Assembly: GCF_003206045.1 (NCBI RefSeq)
Contig: NZ_PZJM01000003.1
Location: 505,778-569,777 of the forward strand
Source of the DNA: Salinicola lusitanus
GTDB taxonomy: Bacteria > Pseudomonadota > Gammaproteobacteria > Pseudomonadales > Halomonadaceae
Reading direction: 5' to 3'
DNA: 64,000 nucleotides
The translations under genes and the position numbers were made by a program. Of the stretch, positions 48,678 to 57,270 are shown in pieces (position 1 is the stretch's first letter; each line of letters begins with the position of its first letter). Under the pieces are notes generated by a model, which was not told the origin of the DNA, ran no database searches, and was given only the letters and a program-made list of their open reading frames with translations.

Positions 48678-48860
48678 CAGTCATTCCTCCTAGCTCTGCT
48701 CGCTATAAAAGGGCACATGCCCGACAGGAGCTATGTTAGGAGGACGAACGACTGCTGCCGACCCGAATCTTGCTGTATTTCAGTTTCGCTATGACGCTTG
48801 CAGTTGCGGCGGGTACGGAGCGCAGCGTAGCACACGTTCGACCACCTGAATTTGTCAAAT

Positions 48861-49295
48861 TCATAGCGTCATGTGCAGCAGTGGATAAGGCTTGCCTTGT
48901 CCATCAACTGGTGAACGGCCCGTTACAGAAAAGCCAATATGCTGGTAAAAACCTAGCGCCTGCTTATTCTGTTCATTAACATCGACTTTGGTAGCACCTT
49001 GGTACTTGACCGCATAGGCCGCCAACAAAGCCCCGCCACCTTTGCCGCGTGCATCAGGTGAAATGAACAGCATTTCAATGTTGCCATCACGTACACCGCA
49101 GAACCCCAGTATTTCACCGTTACTGTTTTTGGCACACCTTAAATCAACGGCGTCAAAATACTGCTCTAAGATCAGCGGCTTTAACTCCTGAAGATCTTCT
49201 TCTTGCAAAAAATCGTGAGTTTCTCTCACCGACGCTTCCCAAACCTCCAGCAGCCTTGGATACTCTGCTTTTTCCACGGTTTTAATATTCATCAT
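48861..49295 (-). CDS. GNAT-family N-acetyltransferase
   Basis: The 144-residue protein has the GNAT fold pattern with the acetyl-CoA loop SPDARGKGGGALL and a C-terminal KVDVNEQNKQALGFYQHIGFSVTGRS segment. It resembles YjaB/PhnO-type small acetyltransferases. Substrate is unknown. ATG at 49295 is used; the frame also has a TTG three codons upstream. GC is low, like its two downstream neighbours. Confidence 0.82.
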   Translation of the reverse strand: MMNIKTVEKAEYPRLLEVWEASVRETHDFLQEEDLQELKPLILEQYFDAVDLRCAKNSNGEILGFCGVRDGNIEMLFISPDARGKGGGALLAAYAVKYQGATKVDVNEQNKQALGFYQHIGFSVTGRSPVDGQGKPYPLLHMTL

Positions 49296-49584
49296 CAATT
49301 CCAATTAGAACTTAAAGCGCAGCACAGCAACGCGAGTTCACGAGCGCCCCACCATCCACCTAACTCATTGGTAACAAAGTTTTCTCTAAACAGCTCGGCT
49401 ACCTATGCCGAATTCGCGCGCCCTCGCAACTTTTCAATCCCAACGATACTGTCTATAAACACAAAACCCTAGGCACCAGCTTATGGATGCGCAGAGCAAA
49501 ACTCCCGAGCTGATGGATCGTGTAAAGGCATCATGCGGGTAAACGCTACAGCCAGCGTACCGAGAGAACCTAATGCCTGGCCAC

Positions 49585-49640
49585 GCTACCGCCCCTACCT
49601 GGGCATGGGTGATGGCGGCTTGCCATCCATGCAGTAGTGC
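49585..49640. repeat. Copy A of a hairpin-containing intergenic repeat
   Basis: This 56-bp segment, with CCCCTACCTGGGCATG followed by GATGGCGGCTTGCCATC (a 6-bp stem with 5-nt loop) and GTAGT, aligns at about three quarters of positions with 62629-62690. Similarity may extend ~30 bp further 3' (AGCT..G.CCAT). Both copies lie outside genes in low-GC gaps. It could be the residue of a mobile element or a REP-like family. Confidence 0.5.
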
Positions 49641-49826
49641 TAGCATTCAGCTAAGAGACCATTCCACCTGGCCATGCAAGAGGTCTTGAACAACAAGATT
49701 ATTCACCCATCATGACGGATGCAAAACACTGTGAGTCGCATTAGAAGCACCATTCGCCGCTTTGAGATTCAGCCCCCGGGGACTCCACCACGCAAGCGGA
49801 TGCCAACTCAGTGAAAACGTCCCAAA

Positions 49827-49869
49827 AGAGAAAAGCCCCGAGCCAGTGGTTCGACCCGGGGCTTTCTCT
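49827..49869 (-). terminator. Intrinsic terminator of dabAB
   Basis: On the minus strand a stem of 13-14 bp (AGAGAAAGCCCCG pairing with CGGGGCTTTTCTCT, one bulged base) is followed by a TTTT stretch. It lies 32 bp after the dabA stop. It is the clearest Rho-independent terminator in the window. Confidence 0.8.
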
Positions 49870-49901
49870 GATGCGGCGAGTTTTCTAGCCGAATCTTACC
49901 T

Positions 49902-52415
49902 TTAGCTACTGACCCACTGCCCGCCACGATAGGCCAGAACCTCTCCGCTCCGGTCATCCAGCGCGAACAGATGCAGCCAGCCATTGTGCGTCAGCGAGGT
50001 CAACACCTCGTGGCGCGCGACGATCTCGGCGATGGCTTCCGGGGGCGCGGCGAGGTAGGCGCTCAGGCGCAGCGGTTCGTGGCGCCAGCGCTCGCCGTCG
50101 TGCAGCGACTGCAGCGGCAGGCCGATACGTAGATCGCCGCCGTTGCCTTCGAACACGCCGATATGCCCGCCGACCACGTTATGCAGCACCTTGTTGCCAC
50201 TGCCGAACTTGCGGTTGTCGGTGACCGAGGCGTTGTACTGCATGTTGATCCAGTGGGCGACCACCAGCGGTGCGGTCATGATCGCTTCCAGCCGGGCGAA
50301 GTCGCTGTCCGTGCACCAGTCGTAGTCGTGCAGGAAGCTGCGCCCGGCGAGATCGAGCAGCGCGGTGCAGCGCCGCGGGGCGGCGATGAAGCTGGCGTTG
50401 TTGGCCAGCCCCCACTCCGGGCGGGTCTGCGACCAGTCGGCGCCGCGGCGGTCCAGGGTCTGCTCAAGTTCGGGCGTATCGGCCGCGAGGCCGAGCTGCG
50501 GGGCGCGCTCGCGCCGGGCCTGCTCGCCGGCCCGCTGGAGCCAGGTACGCATCTCTTCACCCAGCACCTGGGCGTCCGTCTCGGCCTCCAGCAGTTCGAG
50601 TCGGTCGGTGATGGTGTGGTGCAGCGCCGGCACGAAGCGCGTCTCCTCGGGGATGACCAACCCGTCTTCGGCCAGCGCCTCGCGCAGCGCGGGTTCGTTG
50701 AGCAGCCGCGCCAGGGCGCGTACCGAGACTTCCCCGGACTGGCCGCCGCAGGCGCCGCACTCGAGCCCCGCAGCGTGCGGGTTATTGCTGCTGTGGCTGC
50801 CGTGCCCCACCAGCAGTACCCGCGAGGCGATGTGGTCGGTCAGCCCCATGCCCACCAGCACGCTGCGGGCGAGCGCGGCCTTGTCGGCCAGGCTCAGGGC
50901 CTCACCGCTGGCGCGCCAGTGCCAGCTCAGCGTATCCATAGCGAGGGGCTGGCGCCGGGCCTTGGCCTCCAGCGAGCGGCGCAGCAGCTTGCCGGCGTAG
51001 AGCAGTCCGCCCGCTTCCACCGCGGTGAAGCTGGCACTCGCCGTGCGGCTCCACTCCTGCAGGCGTGCCTGCCAGTTCAACCGTTGCGCGGTGTGTGTCG
51101 TCCCCGTGTTCGGCTCGCTCTTGAGCATCACCTGCGGTGCCAGCAGCCCCGGCAGATGCGGCTGGGCCAGCGCGGTACCACCCTGCTGGTGCGCCAGCGG
51201 CAGGCCGAAGAAGCCGGCGAAGCCCAGCGTCTGGATCGCCGGGCTCTGCCGCTCCAGCGCCCGGCGCATCGGCTCGGAGCGCACATCGATGCAGAACACC
51301 GCCTGCAGCCGCGGCGTCTGCGTACTGTCTGAAGCCACACCCGCGGCCTGCCGCAGCGCATGATGCAGCGGCTGCTGGTAGGCGATTTCACTGGCGAGCT
51401 GCCACACCCATAGCGGCTGCTGTGCACGCTGGTGGCGCTCGATACGCGTCGGCAGCGCCACCAGCTCGGCGTGCCACAGTCGGTTCAGGCGCTCGGCCTG
51501 TTCTGGCTGCTCCGCCCCGGTATAGCGCCACAGCACCAGCTCCCAAGCCAGGCGGATCGCCAGCAGGCTGCGCATGTCCGAAGGAGGCCGCGCGAACTGG
51601 CCCTGGCGCTGAGTCTCCTCCTGACCCTCACCGGCGGAGGCATCCAGCCCCTGCTGCCAATCCTGATAGGCGACCCAGCTGGCCCAGCCATTGATATCGA
51701 GCAGCAGCGCCTGGGCGTAGCTCTCGAGATGACCGGTGGCGACATCCAGCTCGGCGATGGCCGCCTGGAACAGCCCCTCTTCGCTCTCCGGCAGGGTCTG
51801 GAAGTAGCGCCGCAGCCGCGGTTCGCCCATCAGGATGGCGATGCCGCGATCCTCGAGGGTCATCTCGCGCCAGTGCTGATAGAGCCGCATGTCGCGGGGC
51901 GCGTGCAGGCGCTCGGCGTTGAGCGGCCCGTCCGCCTGATAGTAGGCGGCGCAGAACTGGCTGATCTGATGGGTGATCTCGTCGCGCCAGGCCATCTGGT
52001 GCTGACGGTCACGACGGGCATCGATCAAATCGCTGATGTTGTGCCAGTGGGGCAGCCGGCTCAGCTCGTCGACCACCGCAAGCAGATTGCGGTAGGGGCC
52101 ATGGTAGTCGAGCCTTGCGGCGGCCTCACTCAGATGCGCCTCGGTGATCTCGCCGCGCTGCCACGCCGCCAGGTAGTGGCTCGGCGGCATCAGGCCGTGG
52201 ACATTGCCCAGCGCCGAGAGGCGCGCCGAGACCGTGGCGGCGTCTTCACCGCGCTGGGTCCAGTAGGGGCTCACCGCAATCAACCGATCCAGCGGCCAGC
52301 TCGGGGCGATGCGTGCGCAGGCGCGATCCAGCGCCGCGATCTGGGGCTCGGTGAGCGGCGCGACGTCGCTCGTGTCGGCCAGCCGTGCGGTTCGAGAGGT
52401 ATCGAGACTCATCAT
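49902..52415 (-). CDS. dabA: Inorganic carbon uptake protein DabA (UPF0753/DUF2309)
   Basis: The 837-residue protein has the zinc-site signature of DabA: FCIDVRSEPMRRALE (Cys and Asp, about residue 373) and GHGSHSSNNPHAAGLECGACGG (His and Cys, about residues 536-551), resembling a beta-carbonic-anhydrase site. DabA with DabB hydrates CO2 in the cytoplasm to accumulate bicarbonate, driven by cation flow. It overlaps dabB by 4 bp and lies upstream of a clear terminator. Confidence 0.92.
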   Translation of the reverse strand: MMSLDTSRTARLADTSDVAPLTEPQIAALDRACARIAPSWPLDRLIAVSPYWTQRGEDAATVSARLSALGNVHGLMPPSHYLAAWQRGEITEAHLSEAAARLDYHGPYRNLLAVVDELSRLPHWHNISDLIDARRDRQHQMAWRDEITHQISQFCAAYYQADGPLNAERLHAPRDMRLYQHWREMTLEDRGIAILMGEPRLRRYFQTLPESEEGLFQAAIAELDVATGHLESYAQALLLDINGWASWVAYQDWQQGLDASAGEGQEETQRQGQFARPPSDMRSLLAIRLAWELVLWRYTGAEQPEQAERLNRLWHAELVALPTRIERHQRAQQPLWVWQLASEIAYQQPLHHALRQAAGVASDSTQTPRLQAVFCIDVRSEPMRRALERQSPAIQTLGFAGFFGLPLAHQQGGTALAQPHLPGLLAPQVMLKSEPNTGTTHTAQRLNWQARLQEWSRTASASFTAVEAGGLLYAGKLLRRSLEAKARRQPLAMDTLSWHWRASGEALSLADKAALARSVLVGMGLTDHIASRVLLVGHGSHSSNNPHAAGLECGACGGQSGEVSVRALARLLNEPALREALAEDGLVIPEETRFVPALHHTITDRLELLEAETDAQVLGEEMRTWLQRAGEQARRERAPQLGLAADTPELEQTLDRRGADWSQTRPEWGLANNASFIAAPRRCTALLDLAGRSFLHDYDWCTDSDFARLEAIMTAPLVVAHWINMQYNASVTDNRKFGSGNKVLHNVVGGHIGVFEGNGGDLRIGLPLQSLHDGERWRHEPLRLSAYLAAPPEAIAEIVARHEVLTSLTHNGWLHLFALDDRSGEVLAYRGGQWVSS

Positions 52416-53992
52416 AGGGAACTCCCGCGAGAGACGGTGTGGAGGTGCTTGGCCTTGATTCGGCCGGGCAGCGCGTGGGGCCAGAGCTTGAGGGTGTTAC
52501 GGGTGACCCACTCATCGAGGTAGAAGCCGGCGTAGCAGTAGCGGTTGAGCGTCTGCGAGGCGCGGTAGTGCAGCCCATGGCGCTGCAGCCAGTAGCCGGC
52601 GAAGAGCAGCACGAACAGCACGCTCACCCACAGATCCGCCCAGGGCGAGACACTGCGCCCGGTGGCGGGCAGCAGCGTGACGAACAGCGTCTTGAGGCCG
52701 ACATAGGCGAGCACCACCAGCACGGCCAGGCCGAGGAAGCTGCCGAGGGCGCCCGCGCTGCGCTCACTGCGGCGCTCGGCCAGCATCACGCTCAGCGCCA
52801 GGGTGACCAGCACCCAGGGGCTGTAGGCGGCGAAGGCAGGCGACGTACTGAGGCTGCGTGCTAGCACCACCACCGTGCTCACCAGCGCGGCGCTGATCAG
52901 AAAGGCCGCGAGCCACTGGCCCGGCGAGGGGCTGCGAGCCGGGGCCTGGCGACGCAGCAGATCCTCGGCCACCGCCTCACCGGAGCTGAGGAAGGCGTAG
53001 GCCTTGTAGCAGGAGTGGGCGAGCAGGTGCAGCAACGCCAGTTCGGTCAGCCCGAGGGCGATCTCGACCAGCATCAGGCCCATCTGGGCGCTGGTCGACC
53101 AGGCCAGGCGCACCTTGACGCTGACGCGGGTCATCATCACCAGCGCCGCCAGCACGCTGCTGACGCCGGCCACCGCCAGCACCAGCGCCTGGGCCGGCGC
53201 CGACTGCAGCAGCAGCGGCGAGAACAGCAGCAGCAGGTAGCCACCGAGGTTGATCACCCCACCGTGCAGCGTCGCCGACACCGGGGTCGGCGCCTCGACC
53301 ACCTGGATCAGCCAGCCGTGCAGCGGTAGCTGGGCGCACTTGATCAGCGCCGCCAGCCCGATCAGGCAGGCCGCGGCGTGATCGGCGAGGCTCAGGGCGT
53401 GGCCGGGCACGGCATAGGCGGCGGTGATGACGCTGATCCGCGCGCTATCGTGCTCCAGGTAGAGAATGAGGAAAGCGGCTGCGGCGCAGAGCTCGGCGGC
53501 GCGGGCGAAGAGGAACTTCTTGTGCGCTGCCTGGGCCGCACGCGGGCGGTCCGGGTAGAACATCAGCAGCTGATGCATGGCCAGGCTGATGCCCAGCCAG
53601 GCGAACAGGAACAGCAGCAGATGATCGCTGAGCACCGCCACGCTGACCGCGGCGAAGAGCGCCTGAACGAGGGTGACGAAACGCCGCTGGCGCGGCTCGC
53701 CCTGCAGATAGGTCGCGCTGTAGCGCACCACCACGAAAGCGATGAAGTTGGCCAGCGCCAGCATGCACAGCTGCAGCACGCCGCTCTGCCACCAGCCGGC
53801 GAGCGCCGGCAGGCCGTGTACCAGCCCCAGCGCCAGCAGCGCGGCTGCCAGCAGCACGCTGGCGCAGGTGGTGATCTGGCCGATACGCCAGGCCCGCGCG
53901 GTTGAGCCGCGAGCGCTGACCACGGCCCCCAGCGCCAGGACGAGCGGCACCAGGGTAAGCAGGAAGGTGAAAAATGGCTCGTTGCCGTGCAT
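52412..53992 (-). CDS. dabB: DabB, proton/quinone-antiporter-like membrane subunit
   Basis: The 526-residue membrane protein has about 13 hydrophobic segments and belongs to the MrpA/NuoL-type proton-conducting family (VEAPTPVSATLHGGVINLGGYLLLL is a typical stretch). It pairs with DabA in the energy-coupled CO2-trapping complex. It is the first gene of the dab operon and is divergent from a LysR-type regulator across a 100-bp gap. Confidence 0.9.
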   Translation of the reverse strand: MHGNEPFFTFLLTLVPLVLALGAVVSARGSTARAWRIGQITTCASVLLAAALLALGLVHGLPALAGWWQSGVLQLCMLALANFIAFVVVRYSATYLQGEPRQRRFVTLVQALFAAVSVAVLSDHLLLFLFAWLGISLAMHQLLMFYPDRPRAAQAAHKKFLFARAAELCAAAAFLILYLEHDSARISVITAAYAVPGHALSLADHAAACLIGLAALIKCAQLPLHGWLIQVVEAPTPVSATLHGGVINLGGYLLLLFSPLLLQSAPAQALVLAVAGVSSVLAALVMMTRVSVKVRLAWSTSAQMGLMLVEIALGLTELALLHLLAHSCYKAYAFLSSGEAVAEDLLRRQAPARSPSPGQWLAAFLISAALVSTVVVLARSLSTSPAFAAYSPWVLVTLALSVMLAERRSERSAGALGSFLGLAVLVVLAYVGLKTLFVTLLPATGRSVSPWADLWVSVLFVLLFAGYWLQRHGLHYRASQTLNRYCYAGFYLDEWVTRNTLKLWPHALPGRIKAKHLHTVSRGSSL

Positions 53993-54042
53993 GGGCAGGC
54001 TCCGCTGATCCAGGAAGCGTGCAGTATCCGGCGAAGCGATTT

Positions 54043-54062
54043 TTAATTAAAATAGATATTAA
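54043..54062. promoter_or_regulatory. AT-rich inverted repeat in the dab / LysR divergent gap
   Basis: TTAAT and ATTAA, ten bases apart, form a dyad in a very AT-rich 20-bp block that stands out from its GC-rich surroundings. LysR regulators bind such dyads (T-N11-A type), and this one sits between dabB and the regulator gene. Confidence 0.4.
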
Positions 54063-54092
54063 TTGAAGAACAGTTCTACAAAAGAGAACGGA

Positions 54093-55025
54093 ATGAGCCG
54101 CCTCAACTATCATCACCTCTACTACTTCTGGCGCGTGGCCCGGGAAGGCAAGCTGACCCAGGTGGCGGACTCGCTGCACCTGTCGCAGAGCGCGCTCTCG
54201 GCGCAGATCCGCAAGCTGGAAGAACGGATGGACAAGCCGCTGTTCGAGCGCCGCAACCGCGCTCTGGTGCTGACCGAGGCGGGCCGCCGGGTGTTCAACT
54301 ACGCGGAGGCGATCTTCACCAAGGGCGAGGAGCTGGAGTCGCTGATCAGCCGTGGTATCGAGCCCGAGTACCAGCGCCTGCGCATCGGCACCCTCTCCAC
54401 CATGTCGCGTAACTTCATCGAGAGCTTCGTCGCCCCGCTGCTCCATCAGCCCGAACAGCGGGTGCACTTCAGCCTGCACGCCCGCGGCATGGCCGACCTG
54501 CTGGATGGCCTGGCCCGTCACGAATTCGACGTGGTGCTCACCAATACCCAGCTACCCTCGTCGCATTCGCAGGCCGCTGCCTGGCAGAGCCAGCTACTGG
54601 CGCGCCAGCCGCTCTCAATCATCGGCCCGCCCGGCACCGCCCCGGGCACACCCTTCCCCACCGGCTTCGATGAGAGCCGTTGGATACTGCCCGGCGAGCA
54701 CCACGAGATTCGCCGCGCCTTCGATGGCCACTGCAGCCTCTACCAATACCGGCCGAAGATCCTCGCCGAAGCCGACGACATGGCGATGCTGCGCCTGCTG
54801 GCCCGCGACAGCGGCGCGCTGAGCGTGCTGCCGGAGGTGGTGGTCAAGGACGAGCTGCAGCAGGCGCGGCTGACGCGCCTGGAGCAGCTCCCCAACGTGT
54901 TCGAGAACTTCTACGCCATCACCCTGCCTCGGGAGTTCATGCCGGGAGTGGTCTCGGAGCTGCTGGCCCGGCCATTGGGGGATATGGCCTCGACTGATCA
55001 ACCGCCACCTGGTCATCACGCATGA
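54093..55025 (+). CDS. LysR-family regulator, NhaR-like, probably of dabAB
   Basis: The 310-residue protein begins MSRLNYHHLYYFWRVAREGKL and has the LysR helix-turn-helix (LTQVADSLHLSQSALSAQIRKLEE). The N-terminus LNYHHLYYFW is typical of the NhaR subgroup. Its divergent position to dabB suggests control of carbon uptake, as CbbR/CcmR-type LysR proteins do elsewhere. ATG at 54093 is preceded by AAGAGAACGGA; a start ten codons earlier is possible. Confidence 0.85.
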   Translation: MSRLNYHHLYYFWRVAREGKLTQVADSLHLSQSALSAQIRKLEERMDKPLFERRNRALVLTEAGRRVFNYAEAIFTKGEELESLISRGIEPEYQRLRIGTLSTMSRNFIESFVAPLLHQPEQRVHFSLHARGMADLLDGLARHEFDVVLTNTQLPSSHSQAAAWQSQLLARQPLSIIGPPGTAPGTPFPTGFDESRWILPGEHHEIRRAFDGHCSLYQYRPKILAEADDMAMLRLLARDSGALSVLPEVVVKDELQQARLTRLEQLPNVFENFYAITLPREFMPGVVSELLARPLGDMASTDQPPPGHHA

Positions 55026-55151
55026 GGCAACTTCCATGCGGATCACCGCGTGCCCGCGCGAAGGAGAGGAGACGCCCGCCCGGGCTATCCGAAAGTCTCG
55101 AGCGAGCGTATGTTGAGTCGGTCCCAATCGACGCACCGACGCCTGCCCGCC

Positions 55152-55598
55152 ATGAACAAACTCGATAACGCCCTGCTCAATCTGCTGCTCAAGGATGGCC
55201 GCATGTCCTATGCGGACATGGCCCGCGAGCTCGACATTTCACGGGCCCACGCTCGCGATCGGGTGCAGTTGCTGGTGGAAAGCGGTGTCATCGAACAGTT
55301 CACCGCCGTGGTCAACCCGTCGAAGCTCGGCAAGATCATCTCGACCTTCGTCGACCTGAAGGTCGCGCCCTACGCCATCGAGGCGATGGCAGCCGAGCTG
55401 GCGGAGTGCCACGAGGTCATCAACCTCTACATCATGAGCGATCTTCGCAGTCTCCATATGCATACGCTGACGGACAGTCAGGAGACCTTCGATCGTTTCG
55501 CCCGCGAACATATCCTGGGCCGCCAGGAGGTCATCTCGGTGAACTGCACCACGCTGATGTCCCGCGTCAAACACGGGCGCGGCGGCGCCAAGATCTGA
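55152..55598 (+). CDS. Lrp/AsnC-family transcriptional regulator
   Basis: The 148-residue protein has an N-terminal helix-turn-helix (LDNALLNLLLKDGRMSYADMARELDISRAHARDRVQLL) and a C-terminal RAM-type ligand domain. Length fits the family when started at 55152. No good ribosome-binding site is visible there; an ATG at 55110 with GAGCGAGCG upstream is an alternative. It is convergent with the gamma-glutamyltransferase-like gene and may control the dct operon. Confidence 0.75.
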   Translation: MNKLDNALLNLLLKDGRMSYADMARELDISRAHARDRVQLLVESGVIEQFTAVVNPSKLGKIISTFVDLKVAPYAIEAMAAELAECHEVINLYIMSDLRSLHMHTLTDSQETFDRFAREHILGRQEVISVNCTTLMSRVKHGRGGAKI

Positions 55599-55617
55599 GT
55601 GCTGCAGGGGCGCGCCA

Positions 55618-57201
55618 TCAATCGCCCTCGACACTGCCGTCGCTGCGCGGGTCCGCACCGCCCTCCAGGCGCCCGTCGGCATGGCGAGTGATGCCGCCAG
55701 CATGCCCCATGGTGTCACTGTAGGCGTCGATGACATCCACCTGATGGCCAGCCTGGCGCAAGGCCGCGATCAGCGTCGGATCGAAGCGCGACTCCAGCTT
55801 GAGTGACGTCGTGCCCTCCCCCCAGGTTCTCCCCAGCAACCAGCGCGGCGCATCGACGGCCTGCTGCAGCGGCTGACCGTAGACCACGTGCCGCGTGAAG
55901 ACCGCCGACTGGGTCTGCGGCTGCCCTTCGCCGCCCATGGTGCCGTAGACCATGGTTCGGCCGTCGTTGAGCCGCGCCAGGGCCGGGTTGAGTGTATGGA
56001 ACGGCCTGCGCCCGGGCACCAGCGCCTGACGCGCCTGCGGATCGAGTGAAAAGCCGATCCCCCGGTTCTGCCACAGTACCCCGGTGGAGGGTAATACCAC
56101 GCCGGAACCGAACTCCCAGAAGGTACTCTGAATGAAGCTCACCGCCCGCCCCTCACCGTCGATACACCCCATCCAGATGGTATCGCCAGGTTCGCCTGCG
56201 TGCGGCCAGGCCAGCGCACGGGCCGGATCGATCCGCGCCGCCAACCGATCCAGAGTAGCGTCTGCCAGCAGGTCGAGTGGATCGACGTCCATCCAGCGGG
56301 GATCGGTCACATGCCGATCTCGCACCAGAAACGCCTGCTTGGTGGACTCGACGAGGGCATGAACGTAATCGAACCCCTCGGCTTCAGCGATTTTCAGACG
56401 CTCGAAGAGCCCCAGGATCATCAGTGAGGAGACGCCTTGCGTGGGCGGCGGTAGATTCCACACCTGCCCCTGCTTGAGGCTCAGCGACAGCGGTGTGACC
56501 GCCCGCGGCGCGTAGCCGGCGAGATCGGCCCGGCGCAGCGGGCTGCCGAATCGCTCCAGCTCCTCGCCCATGGCCATTCCCAGCTCGCCCCGATAGAAAT
56601 CCCCCAGGCCGGCGTGCGCCAGCCGTTCGAAGGTCGAGGCCAGGGTCGGTTGACGAAACGTCTCGCCCTGCTGCGGCGCCGCGCCCTCGCTAAGCAGATG
56701 GCCGGCAAACCCGGGAACGTCCGCCAGCTCGCCGAGCTTGGCCGCCGTCAGTGCCGCCTGCCCCCGTGTCACGGGAACTCCCTGACGCGCATGGGTGATC
56801 GCCGCCTCGAACAGCCGTGACAGCGGCAACGTGCCCCCCCAGCGGCGCGAATGCGCGAGGGCCATCTCCCACCCCCCCACCGTCCCCGCCGTGGTCAAGG
56901 CGGCCAGCGGACCGCGGGCGGGAATGCCGGCCTGCCCGGCGTAATAATCCGTATCCGCCAACTGCGCGGCGGCGCCACAGGCCTCGATGGCGACCGGTGT
57001 CCTGCCGGGTTCGGAGATGAGCCAGAAGCCATCGCCGCCGATCGAGTTCATGTGCGGATAGACGGTGGCGATGGTCGATGCCGCCGCCACCATTGCCTCG
57101 ATGGCATTGCCGCCCTCACGCAGGATATCGCGGCCGGCCTGAGCAGCCAGATAGTGAGGCGCGACGACCATGCCGCGACTGGGCTTGGCATTACTCTGCA
57201 T
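55618..57201 (-). CDS. Gamma-glutamyltransferase-family enzyme (oxamate amidohydrolase HpxW-like)
   Basis: The 527-residue protein is a member of the autocatalytic N-terminal-nucleophile GGT family. The nucleophile threonine in GDTIWMGCIDGEGRAVSFIQ marks the cleavage point, and the C-terminal GTMGGEGQPQTQ fits the family. The GDTIWMG variant and FWEFGSGVVLP recall HpxW, an oxamate amidohydrolase, more than classical glutathione-cleaving GGT. It follows dctM by 69 bp, so the TRAP system may import its substrate. Substrate remains inferred. Confidence 0.8.
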   Translation of the reverse strand: MQSNAKPSRGMVVAPHYLAAQAGRDILREGGNAIEAMVAAASTIATVYPHMNSIGGDGFWLISEPGRTPVAIEACGAAAQLADTDYYAGQAGIPARGPLAALTTAGTVGGWEMALAHSRRWGGTLPLSRLFEAAITHARQGVPVTRGQAALTAAKLGELADVPGFAGHLLSEGAAPQQGETFRQPTLASTFERLAHAGLGDFYRGELGMAMGEELERFGSPLRRADLAGYAPRAVTPLSLSLKQGQVWNLPPPTQGVSSLMILGLFERLKIAEAEGFDYVHALVESTKQAFLVRDRHVTDPRWMDVDPLDLLADATLDRLAARIDPARALAWPHAGEPGDTIWMGCIDGEGRAVSFIQSTFWEFGSGVVLPSTGVLWQNRGIGFSLDPQARQALVPGRRPFHTLNPALARLNDGRTMVYGTMGGEGQPQTQSAVFTRHVVYGQPLQQAVDAPRWLLGRTWGEGTTSLKLESRFDPTLIAALRQAGHQVDVIDAYSDTMGHAGGITRHADGRLEGGADPRSDGSVEGD

Positions 57202-57270
57202 GGATCGTGATGCTCCCTGTATCCAAGGTATTGACCGAAACGCCGGCCACTGGGCACCCGCCCTGGCGGA

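Larger units (their letters stand above)
49296..49901. other. 606-bp gene-free stretch with a repeat and a terminator
   Basis: No coding sequence is convincing here. The stretch has lower GC than the chromosome around it and marks the edge of the low-GC patch. It contains a hairpin-bearing repeat (49585-49640) with a partner at 62.6 kb and the dabA terminator (49827-49869). Confidence 0.5.
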
